Shown here one piece after another: positions 17,770-24,260 of a DNA stretch of 33,885 nucleotides; the stretch's first letter is position 1, and the number at the start of each line of letters is the position of its first letter. The notes under the pieces are model-generated. The model worked only from the letters and a program-made list of their open reading frames with translations, had not been told where the DNA came from and ran no database searches. A program made the translations under genes and the position numbers. The stretch comes from Lachnospiraceae bacterium (GTDB lineage Bacteria; Bacillota; Clostridia; Lachnospirales; Lachnospiraceae), in the NCBI GenBank assembly GCA_022792535.1, contig JAAWBG010000081.1, positions 1 to 33,885 on the forward strand, in the 5' to 3' direction.

Positions 17770-19302
17770 ATGGTACATTTAATTACAGAGTTATCCAAGT
17801 ACACAATGATTATTCTATTTGCATTGTATACCTATCAATGCTTTTCTGCATTAAAGAGAAGCGTGGACCCAGAAGAGCAGGCATGGAAATATAGAAAACA
17901 GGTGATCTATCTGTACCTGTTTCATTTGAATGCTTATGCAGTGCTTTTTCTCTCCACGAAAAATCTGGATTTGCTGAAATTCTATTTAGAACAAGTGGCC
18001 TTTTTTGCAGCGGTACAGATTTGTTATGGGATTTTTTATAAAAGAGTTTCCAAGCTTGTGGTAAATAATATGTGCATGCTTTTGTGCATTGGGTTTGTGA
18101 TGCTGACAAGACTGTCTTATAAACATGCGGTAAAACAGTTTGCCATTGCGGTGGTTTCCATGGCGGTTACCATGTTGATTCCCTACTTTATCAGCCGCTG
18201 GAAGTTTGTGAAGAGCCTTACCTGGATCTATGCCCTGGCGGGAATTACCATGCTGGGGGTGGTGGCAGTTTTAGGAGCTGTATCCCACGGTGCGAAACTT
18301 TCTTTTTCTGTGGCGGGAATTGCTGTTCAGCCATCGGAATTTATTAAGATTATCTTTGTATTTTTTGTGGCTTCCATGTTTTATGAATCTACAGAATTTG
18401 ATCAGATAGTGAAAGCCACATTGGTAGCCGCCCTTCATGTGATTATTCTAGTGCTGTCTAGAGATCTTGGAGCCGGATTGATTTTCTTTATCGCTTATAT
18501 GGTAATGCTGTATGTGGCCACCAGAAAACTATACTATTTTGCCGGAGGAATGATATGCGGAGCGGCGGCCTCTGTGGCGGCATATTTTCTATTCAATCAT
18601 GTGAGAGTCCGGGTAGTGGCCTGGCAGGATCCCCTTGCGGTTTTTGAGCGGGAAGGGAATCAGATTTCTAATTCCCTTTTTGCCATCGGAACAGGGGGAT
18701 GGTTCGGCATGGGACTGAATCAGGGAATGCCCTATAAAATACCAGAAGTAAAACAGGATTTTATTTTTTCAGCAATTGCCGAAGAATTAGGCGGAATCTT
18801 TGCAATCTGTTTGATTTTGGTATGTGTGAGCTGTCTGTTGATGTTTCTGAATATTGCTATGCAGATTAAAGATATGTTCTATAAATTGGTGGCGCTGGGA
18901 CTGGGAACCATTTATGGATTTCAGATTTTTCTATCGATTGGAGGAGATATCAAGTTTATCCCTTCCACGGGAGTAACACTTCCTCTGGTCAGCTATGGAG
19001 GAAGTTCCCTTTTGAGCACATTGATCATTTTTGCCATTATCCAGGGATTGTATCTGATGCGGGAGCGGGGAGAAGAGTTAGAGCAGACAGAGAGCAAAGA
19101 GAAGCCTGGAAATAAAAAAGAAAAAGAGGCGAAGATGGAAGAGAAAAAGGGAAGACAGACAGAAAAAAGGGACAGAGAGGAGACCAAGAAAAAAGATCCA
19201 AAAGAAAAGAGGCCCAAAAAGAAAAAAGGCTTAGGCAGGAAAGGAGAGATTTCATCACATGAAGAGACGATCCACGGAACGAAAATCCAAGACTTCGACT
19301 AA
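17770..19302 (+). CDS. SEDS family peptidoglycan glycosyltransferase (FtsW/RodA/SpoVE)
   Basis: This 510-aa polytopic membrane protein polymerises lipid II into glycan strands. About ten to twelve hydrophobic segments cover residues 5-420. Family motifs are present: QPSEFIKI (187-194), RDLGAG (231-236), a WQDPLA segment whose D287 aligns with the catalytic Asp of RodA, DFIFSAIAEELG, and the C-terminal TLPLVSYGGSS. Residues about 425-510 are a very basic Lys/Glu/Arg tail, unusual in length. The 3' end overlaps the PBP gene by 44 bases, matching the known SEDS-class B PBP partnership. Motifs do not distinguish FtsW, RodA and SpoVE here. Confidence 0.92.
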   Translation: MVHLITELSKYTMIILFALYTYQCFSALKRSVDPEEQAWKYRKQVIYLYLFHLNAYAVLFLSTKNLDLLKFYLEQVAFFAAVQICYGIFYKRVSKLVVNNMCMLLCIGFVMLTRLSYKHAVKQFAIAVVSMAVTMLIPYFISRWKFVKSLTWIYALAGITMLGVVAVLGAVSHGAKLSFSVAGIAVQPSEFIKIIFVFFVASMFYESTEFDQIVKATLVAALHVIILVLSRDLGAGLIFFIAYMVMLYVATRKLYYFAGGMICGAAASVAAYFLFNHVRVRVVAWQDPLAVFEREGNQISNSLFAIGTGGWFGMGLNQGMPYKIPEVKQDFIFSAIAEELGGIFAICLILVCVSCLLMFLNIAMQIKDMFYKLVALGLGTIYGFQIFLSIGGDIKFIPSTGVTLPLVSYGGSSLLSTLIIFAIIQGLYLMRERGEELEQTESKEKPGNKKEKEAKMEEKKGRQTEKRDREETKKKDPKEKRPKKKKGLGRKGEISSHEETIHGTKIQDFD

Positions 19303-20716
19303 TCGGGAAAAAAACAGAGAATTTGCTGTTATCACATACTTGTTCGTAGGAATGTTTATTCTGATGATGGGATATTTTGTCTATTTCCAGGTGTTCAGAA
19401 GTGAGGATTTTATCAATAGCCCTTATAATACCAGGCAGAATACTTTTGCAGAGCATGTGGTGCGGGGAGAGATCCGTTCTGCAGATGGAAAGACGCTGGC
19501 TCAGACAGTCGTGGGAGAAGATGGCAGTGAGACCAGGTATTATCCTTATGGGAACATGTTTGCCCATGCAGTGGGATATGACAGCAATGGAAAATCAGGA
19601 ATAGAATCTTTTGGAAATTTCAGTCTGCTTCGGTCCCATGCCTTCTTTTTGGAACAAGTGTTCAACGGGATTCAGGATCAGAAAAATCAGGGAGACAATG
19701 TGATCACTACTTTGAATTATGATCTCCAAGAGACGGCGTATCAGGCATTGGGAAACAACCGGGGCGCAGTAGTTGCTTTGGATCCTGCCACCGGAAAGAT
19801 TCTTGCTATGGTATCCAAGCCGGACTTTGATCCCAATACCATTGCCGCAGAGTGGGAAAGCATTATTGCAGATACAGACAGCGATAATTCTGTGCTGGTA
19901 AACCGTGCGGCTCAAGGTCTGTATCCGCCGGGATCTACCTTTAAGATCTTGACCACCTTGGAATATATCCGAGAGAATCCAAACTATCAGAATTATGCAT
20001 ATGACTGTACTGGAAGTATCACGATGGAAAATACAGAGATTCATTGTTATCACAATTCCGTTCACGGAACAGAAAATCTGGAATCTTCTTTTGCCAATTC
20101 CTGCAATACTTCTTATGCTAATATCGGGCTGGGGTTGGACAAAAAAGCTTTTCGGAAGCTGAGTGAAGATCTGCTGTTTCAAAAAAATCTGCCGATTCCC
20201 TATGCTTCCAGCAAGAGCAGTTTCACATTGAAAGAAAATGCCAATACAGATGAGGTGACACAGACTGCCATTGGCCAGGGCGAGACTTTGATGACGCCTA
20301 TGCATTTGGCAATGATCACCTCTGCCATAGCCAATCAGGGAGTGCTGATGCGGCCTTATGTGATTGACCATACAGAGAATTATAAAGGTGTGACTGTAAA
20401 AAATTATCGTGCTTCTCAGTATGGAACCCTGATCTCAGAAGAGGAGGCAGGAAAACTTCAGGAATTTATGAAAAAAGTGGTTACAGAGGGAACAGGCTCT
20501 AAATTAAGTGGACAGAGTTATCAGGCGGCAGGAAAAACGGGATCTGCAGAGTTCAGCAGTAACAAATCTGAAAGCCATGCCTGGTTTACCGGTTACGCTT
20601 CCACAGAGGAACAGGGAACCATTGTGGTGACGGTTATTGTAGAAAAAGGGGGAAGCGGCAGCGCAGCGGCAGTTCCTGTGGCGAAACAGGTCTTTGACCG
20701 ATACTTTTACAGATGA
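19259..20716 (+). CDS. Class B penicillin-binding protein (D,D-transpeptidase)
   Basis: This 485-aa protein has one N-terminal membrane anchor (about 23-46) and a transpeptidase domain. The three active-site motifs are intact: S226-T-F-K229, S281-C-N283 and K426-T-G428. It is short for a class B PBP, with a reduced pedestal. That resembles the PbpA type found next to RodA in other Gram-positives. AAGGAGAG lies 10 bases before the ATG, inside the SEDS gene, and the overlap suggests coupled translation with that partner. It would cross-link the strands made by the adjacent SEDS enzyme. Confidence 0.94.
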   Translation: MKRRSTERKSKTSTNREKNREFAVITYLFVGMFILMMGYFVYFQVFRSEDFINSPYNTRQNTFAEHVVRGEIRSADGKTLAQTVVGEDGSETRYYPYGNMFAHAVGYDSNGKSGIESFGNFSLLRSHAFFLEQVFNGIQDQKNQGDNVITTLNYDLQETAYQALGNNRGAVVALDPATGKILAMVSKPDFDPNTIAAEWESIIADTDSDNSVLVNRAAQGLYPPGSTFKILTTLEYIRENPNYQNYAYDCTGSITMENTEIHCYHNSVHGTENLESSFANSCNTSYANIGLGLDKKAFRKLSEDLLFQKNLPIPYASSKSSFTLKENANTDEVTQTAIGQGETLMTPMHLAMITSAIANQGVLMRPYVIDHTENYKGVTVKNYRASQYGTLISEEEAGKLQEFMKKVVTEGTGSKLSGQSYQAAGKTGSAEFSSNKSESHAWFTGYASTEEQGTIVVTVIVEKGGSGSAAAVPVAKQVFDRYFYR

Positions 20717-20746
20717 ATAGATAACTAGAGATAAAAAAGAAAAATC

Positions 20747-20774
20747 TTGCAAGAAGGGAAAAAAAGGGGTATAC
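20747..20774 (+). promoter_or_regulatory. Probable promoter of the NUDIX gene
   Basis: TTGCAA (20747-20752) and TATACT (20769-20774) are separated by 16 bases, about 40 bases before the NUDIX ATG. With the terminator at 21268-21300 this makes the NUDIX gene a likely single-gene unit. Confidence 0.6.
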
Positions 20775-20814
20775 TATGTTCAAAGTTCTATAAACCACAT
20801 CAGGAGGTATTGCA

Positions 20815-21267
20815 ATGATTGAAGCAACGAGTTGTGGTGGTGTGGTAATATTTCGCGGCAAGATTTTGCTTTTGTATAAGAATTACAAGAACAGATATGA
20901 AGGCTGGGTACTTCCGAAAGGAACGGTGGAATCAGGAGAGGAATATAGAGACACAGCGGCAAGAGAGGTGCTGGAGGAGACAGGGGTAAACGCTCTGATT
21001 ATTAAATATGTAGGAAAGAGCCAGTACACTTTCACTGTTCCCGATGATACCGTGGAAAAGGATGTACATTGGTATCTTATGATGGCAGACAGTTATTACA
21101 GCAAACCACAACGAGAAGAATATTTTGTTGATTCAGGATATTACAAGTTTCACGAAGCCTATCATTTGCTTCGTTTTGCCAATGAAAAGCAGATTTTAGA
21201 GAAAGCGTATAACGAATATCTGGATTTGAAGAAAAGTAATCTTTGGGGCAACAGAAAATATTTTTAG
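20815..21267 (+). CDS. NUDIX hydrolase
   Basis: This 150-aa protein has a perfect Nudix box, G-x5-E-x7-REVLEETGV, at residues 36-58. The box glutamates bind Mg and cleave nucleoside diphosphates linked to another group. The preceding WVLPKGTVE segment is common in dinucleoside polyphosphate hydrolases and in the YjhB/MutT-like group, but substrate cannot be told from the sequence. AGGAGGT lies just upstream of the ATG. It is flanked by its own promoter and terminator, so neighbours give little clue to function. Confidence 0.93.
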   Translation: MIEATSCGGVVIFRGKILLLYKNYKNRYEGWVLPKGTVESGEEYRDTAAREVLEETGVNALIIKYVGKSQYTFTVPDDTVEKDVHWYLMMADSYYSKPQREEYFVDSGYYKFHEAYHLLRFANEKQILEKAYNEYLDLKKSNLWGNRKYF

Positions 21268-21300
21268 AAAAGATGCTCACGGACAGCGGGCATCTTTTTT
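21268..21300 (+). terminator. Rho-independent terminator of the NUDIX gene
   Basis: A 9-bp stem, AAAAGATGC (21268-21276) with GCATCTTTT (21290-21298), ends in a six-T run. It begins immediately after the stop codon. Confidence 0.88.
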
Positions 21301-21382
21301 CTAAACATCTATGCCGCAGTTTTGAACACCATCATAAACAGAGGCGTGAAAGGGCTTTGGATTCCCTATTTAGGAGAGATTC

Positions 21383-21739
21383 ATGACTTGGTACAAAGAA
21401 TTTTATGCGGGAGAAAGTATAGCAGGAAAAAAAGACAGGGTAAAATGGAAAATACGCCATCGAGTGGGACAGATTGATATTTATGTGATTACCTTGAGCA
21501 GTCATCCGGGAAATCTTCTGGATATTATACCTTCCTGGGAATTGATGCAGAAGTATTACCCAAAATCAGAACTGTTTGTTGTGGGAGTGGATAAGGGATA
21601 TGAGAATGCCATGGAATTAGCTGGGGCAATCGTAATGGACGTATATCGTGAGACCGGAGATTTTAAAGTAAGGGATTATTTTCTGGAGAAACAGAAAACA
21701 AGTCCTGAGAAAGGTTCCAGATGGAAATCTTGTTTTTAA
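21383..21739 (+). CDS. Conserved protein of unknown function
   Basis: This 118-aa protein belongs to no family I can name. It is predicted to be a soluble alpha/beta protein with no signal peptide, membrane helix or Cys cluster. Recognisable blocks are KWKIRHRVGQIDIYVITLS and a central YYPKSELFVVGVDKGYENA, with the C-terminal tail basic. TAGGAGAGA lies just before the ATG. Its last 19 bases overlap the DUF2953 gene, implying coupled translation and a related role. It follows the NUDIX terminator after 82 bases without an obvious promoter. The good ribosome binding site and operon fit support it as a real gene. Confidence 0.85.
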   Translation: MTWYKEFYAGESIAGKKDRVKWKIRHRVGQIDIYVITLSSHPGNLLDIIPSWELMQKYYPKSELFVVGVDKGYENAMELAGAIVMDVYRETGDFKVRDYFLEKQKTSPEKGSRWKSCF

Positions 21740-22668
21740 TTTTAAAAATCATCGGCATTCTTCTATTGATTCTGCTTTTGTTTGTTGTTGCCTTGGTAGC
21801 GGTTCCGGTCCGATATCGTGTCAATATAAAAGCTCAGGAGGAAATAGAAGGAAAGTTCACGGTCCATTGGCTGTTCCATCTTTTCGATGTAAGAGTTTCC
21901 TATGAAGAGAAATCAGTTTCTTATAAACTGCGTATATTTGGAATTCCCATCTCACTGGAGAAAAAAGAGAAGAAAAAAACGCAGAAAGAAAGAGAAGAAA
22001 CGCATAGTGAGGATATCCAGAATGCAGAAGTTCAGGCTCTGGAGGTTCCCGTTCAAGAGATCCAGGAAGAAGAATCACAGATTCAGAGGGAAGAAGTACA
22101 AGATACACAAGAACATATCCCGGCTGAGGAAGCAAAATATACAAAAGAGCAGAGTTTGGAGACACAGAAGCAGGAAGCAGAAGATAAGCCAGAAAAGACG
22201 TTCAGGAAGAACAAAAAGGCCAGGAAATCAGGCTCATCGGGAAAGAGGTTTCAAAATGTTCGGGGAAAGGCGGCAAAGGTCAAGAATGGGACAACCAGCC
22301 TGAAAGAACAGATAGAGAACATAAAAAATCTGATTTTGGCGGAAACTAATAAAAAAGCTCTTTCTCATGTGTTACGGGAGATGAGATATTTACTGGGTCA
22401 TTATTCCCCCAGAAAAGCTGCCGGTACGATTTCATTTTCCATGGGAGCGCCGGACAGAACGGGAAAGGTTTTAGGAGGCATAAGTGTGATTCCATTCTGG
22501 GCCAGGTACAAAGTAACCGTTATGCCGGATTTTGTGTCAGAATCTTTTTATGTGAAAGGAAATGTCTCGGTGAAAGGGCATATCCGGGCCGGCCATTTGC
22601 TGATTTCTGGGATTCGATTACTGAAAGACAAAAATATACGAAAACTAATAACTAATATAAGACAATAA
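21721..22668 (+). CDS. DUF2953 (YtfI-like) membrane-anchored protein
   Basis: This 315-aa protein has an N-terminal membrane helix (about 3-30), a beta-rich segment to about residue 80, and a C-terminal DUF2953-type domain (about 200-315, including YSPRKAAGTISFSMGAPDRTG). Between them is a charged Glu/Gln/Lys-rich insert of about 120 residues, likely disordered. In Bacillus a DUF2953 protein (YtfI) sits directly before YtfJ/GerW, the same order as here, so a sporulation or germination envelope role is inferred by context. The start overlaps the preceding unknown gene. The stop is 15 bases before gerW. Confidence 0.85.
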   Translation: MEILFLILKIIGILLLILLLFVVALVAVPVRYRVNIKAQEEIEGKFTVHWLFHLFDVRVSYEEKSVSYKLRIFGIPISLEKKEKKKTQKEREETHSEDIQNAEVQALEVPVQEIQEEESQIQREEVQDTQEHIPAEEAKYTKEQSLETQKQEAEDKPEKTFRKNKKARKSGSSGKRFQNVRGKAAKVKNGTTSLKEQIENIKNLILAETNKKALSHVLREMRYLLGHYSPRKAAGTISFSMGAPDRTGKVLGGISVIPFWARYKVTVMPDFVSESFYVKGNVSVKGHIRAGHLLISGIRLLKDKNIRKLITNIRQ

Positions 22669-22683
22669 CAGGAGGGTTCTATC

Positions 22684-23106
22684 ATGCAGGAAAACAATTT
22701 TAACACAACAGTACAGTCGCTGTTTAAAGGAATGGATAGTTTTATTAGCACAAAGACGGTGGTAGGAGAAGCAGTACACATTGGAGATACGATTATTTTA
22801 CCTTTGATTGAGGTTTCTTTTGGCGTCGGGGCAGGCGCTTTCTGTCATGACAAGAAAAATAATGCTGCCGGCGGAATGGGCGGGAAAATTGCGCCCAGTG
22901 CAGTGCTGGTGGTTCAAAATGGAACCACAAAGCTGGTAAATGTAAAAAATCAAGACTGGATCACCAAAGTTTTGGATATGGTTCCCGACCTTGTAAACAA
23001 ATTTTCCAGTAAGAATGCAGGAAAGGGCTCAAAAGCAGATCAGGAGGCAAGAGAGGCGGCAGCCCAGGAATTGTCAGAGAAATTAAATGTTGCCCCGGAA
23101 GAGTAA
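22684..23106 (+). CDS. gerW: GerW family sporulation protein (YtfJ)
   Basis: This 140-aa protein has the GerW/YtfJ core: a Gly-rich central region (SFGVGAGAFC, NNAAGGMGGKIAPSAV) followed by a VQNGTTKLVNV strand and a helical C-terminus. In Bacillus GerW is needed for normal spore germination; its biochemical action is not known. Gene order DUF2953-gerW matches Bacillus ytfI-ytfJ. AGGAGGG lies just upstream of the ATG. The C-terminal 30 residues are Lys/Ala/Glu rich. A terminator hairpin lies 65 bases after the stop. Its presence supports a spore-forming host. Confidence 0.94.
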   Translation: MQENNFNTTVQSLFKGMDSFISTKTVVGEAVHIGDTIILPLIEVSFGVGAGAFCHDKKNNAAGGMGGKIAPSAVLVVQNGTTKLVNVKNQDWITKVLDMVPDLVNKFSSKNAGKGSKADQEAREAAAQELSEKLNVAPEE

Positions 23107-23170
23107 ACCTGGCGTAATAGCTGCAGGATCAACAGACAACAGAAAAGAGAGGAATTTTTCTCAGAGAAAG

Positions 23171-23202
23171 AGCATATATTCAGTAGTAATATATGCTTTT
23201 TC
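23171..23202 (+). terminator. Rho-independent terminator after gerW
   Basis: A perfect 10-bp stem, AGCATATATT (23171-23180) with AATATATGCT (23188-23197), has a 7-base loop and is followed by a T-run. It lies between gerW and the small hydrophobic gene. Confidence 0.82.
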
Positions 23203-23212
23203 TGGTGATGGC

Positions 23213-23350
23213 ATGAAACGGTTGATCGGTTTTATTCTGTTTTGGATTGCAGTGGGGATGGCCCTTATGCTTTTTCTTCCCAATGAAGTGCTTGGAGTGT
23301 TGGTTATTTTTGTCTTGCTGTTGCTGGGATATAATTTATTTTGCTGTTAG
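23213..23350 (+). CDS. Small hydrophobic membrane protein, 45 aa
   Basis: Starting at ATG 23213, a 45-aa frame encodes two adjacent hydrophobic stretches (about 5-22 and 26-43) separated by LPNEV, ending in NLFCC. Proteins of this look (two short membrane helices, no other domain) are common and uncharacterised in this bacterial group. The ribosome binding site is weak (GGTGAT) and the gene begins only a few bases after the gerW terminator, so it depends on read-through or an unseen promoter. A longer version starting at 23087 inside gerW is unlikely because it would cross the terminator. Confidence 0.5.
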   Translation: MKRLIGFILFWIAVGMALMLFLPNEVLGVLVIFVLLLLGYNLFCC

Positions 23351-23402
23351 ATGCCAAAAGGCGAAGTATTTCTATATTTTGTTTTATCAGAATAAAACAG
23401 AA

Positions 23403-23440
23403 TAAAAAGAAGCAGTACATTGATACCAATGACTGCTTCT
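23403..23440 (-). terminator. Rho-independent terminator of rpmB
   Basis: On the minus strand a 14-bp stem (AGAAGCAGT and CATTG arms, one bulged base, 23408-23440) with a 4-base loop is followed by TTTTTATT. It begins 20 bases beyond the rpmB stop. Confidence 0.88.
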
Positions 23441-23460
23441 GGGCATTCTGATAAAATGAA

Positions 23461-23646
23461 CTAAGCTCTTTCTACTTTTCCGCTTCTTAAGCAAGAAGTA
23501 CAAACATACATCTTTTTAGATGCTCCATTCACTTTACATCTTACGGATTTAAGATTGGATTTCCACATTCTGTTAGATCTTCTATGAGAATGGCTGACAT
23601 TCTTTCCAAAATGCGCAGCTTTTCCACAAACACTACATTTTGCCAT
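23461..23646 (-). CDS. rpmB: 50S ribosomal protein L28
   Basis: This 61-aa basic protein has the L28 pattern: MAKCSVCGKAAHFGKNVSHSH at the start and RCKVNGASKKMYVCTSC later. The two CxxC pairs (C4/C7 and C49/C52) mark the zinc-binding form of L28. It is a large-subunit ribosomal protein. It is the only complete minus-strand gene in the window and has its own promoter (23705-23733), a strong AAGGAGGTG ribosome binding site at 23652-23660 and a terminator. Divergent placement from asp23-fakA is a conserved arrangement in Firmicutes. Confidence 0.98.
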   Translation of the reverse strand: MAKCSVCGKAAHFGKNVSHSHRRSNRMWKSNLKSVRCKVNGASKKMYVCTSCLRSGKVERA

Positions 23647-23704
23647 AATTGCACCTCCTTGTAGCTTACTAAACCTATATATTGCGTAGGCTCATAACAT
23701 GGAT

Positions 23705-23733
23705 ATTCTAACAGAAAGATGGACACAATGCAA
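23705..23733 (-). promoter_or_regulatory. Sigma-A type promoter of rpmB
   Basis: On the minus strand, TTGCAT (23733-23728) and TAGAAT (23710-23705) are separated by 17 bases. The leader to the ATG at 23646 is about 50 bases. Confidence 0.75.
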
Positions 23734-23771
23734 GCAAAAAATGAATTTTTTGTAAAAAGAGAAAATATATG

Positions 23772-23800
23772 TTTCATTTTTCCCGGAAAACGGTTATAAT
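23772..23800 (+). promoter_or_regulatory. Possible promoter of the asp23-fakA operon
   Basis: A perfect TATAAT lies at 23795-23800, but the -35 region (around 23772-23778, TTTCATT) is poor. The position fits an operon start about 90 bases before the asp23 ATG. Confidence 0.5.
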
Positions 23801-23890
23801 ATAAAACATTGAATAGATATTCAGAAGAGTATGGGTTTTGATAAAATGACAGAAATGATAGGAAATAGATAAAATTTGGAGGTTGTATAT

Positions 23891-24247
23891 ATGAAAGGAC
23901 AAGTGGACACACAATATGGAAAAGTGCTGATAGATACCGATGTGATCGCCATTTATGCAGGATCTGTAGCGGTAGAGTGTTTCGGAATTGTGGGCATGGC
24001 TGCTGTAAATATGAAAGACGGACTGGTAAGGCTTCTGAAACGTGATTATCTGAATCACGGAATAAATGTTACGCTGAAAGAAAATAAGATTACTTTGGAT
24101 TTTCATGTGATCGTTTCTTATGGAGTTAGTATCTCCACGGTTTCTGATAATCTGATCAGTACGGTAAAATATCAGGTAGAGGAATTTACCGGTATGGAGA
24201 TTGAGAAGATCAATATTTTTGTTGAAGGCGTCAGAGTGATTGATTAA
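23891..24247 (+). CDS. Asp23/Gls24 family protein (YloU-like)
   Basis: This 118-aa protein has the Asp23/Gls24 fold signature: VIAIYAGSVAVECFGIVGMA near the N-terminus, an LKENKITLDFHVIVSYG strand pair, and a C-terminal FTGMEIEKINIFVEGV. Members are envelope-stress associated and usually lie beside fakA (yloU-yloV in Bacillus), exactly as here. The start is ATG 23891, with GGAGG 8 bases upstream; a TTG at 23876 overlaps that ribosome binding site and is rejected. The next gene begins 13 bases after the stop, with its ribosome binding site in the gap. Confidence 0.92.
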   Translation: MKGQVDTQYGKVLIDTDVIAIYAGSVAVECFGIVGMAAVNMKDGLVRLLKRDYLNHGINVTLKENKITLDFHVIVSYGVSISTVSDNLISTVKYQVEEFTGMEIEKINIFVEGVRVID

Positions 24248-24260
24248 GGAGGAAATAAAA

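Noticed and set aside
19595-20371. 258-codon minus-strand frame opposite the PBP gene
   Set aside because: Antisense shadow of a gene with intact catalytic motifs.
21279-21291. 13-base word ACGGACAGCGGGC shared by the NUDIX terminator loop and the operon element at 9133-9145
   Set aside because: Shared words of this length are expected by chance in a window of this size, and the surrounding sequences do not align.
23388-23407. Two tandem copies of CAGAATAAAA and a TGTTTTAT/ATAAAACA hairpin
   Set aside because: Short AT-rich repeats beside the rpmB terminator; likely part of its T-rich tail on the minus strand, not a repeat array.
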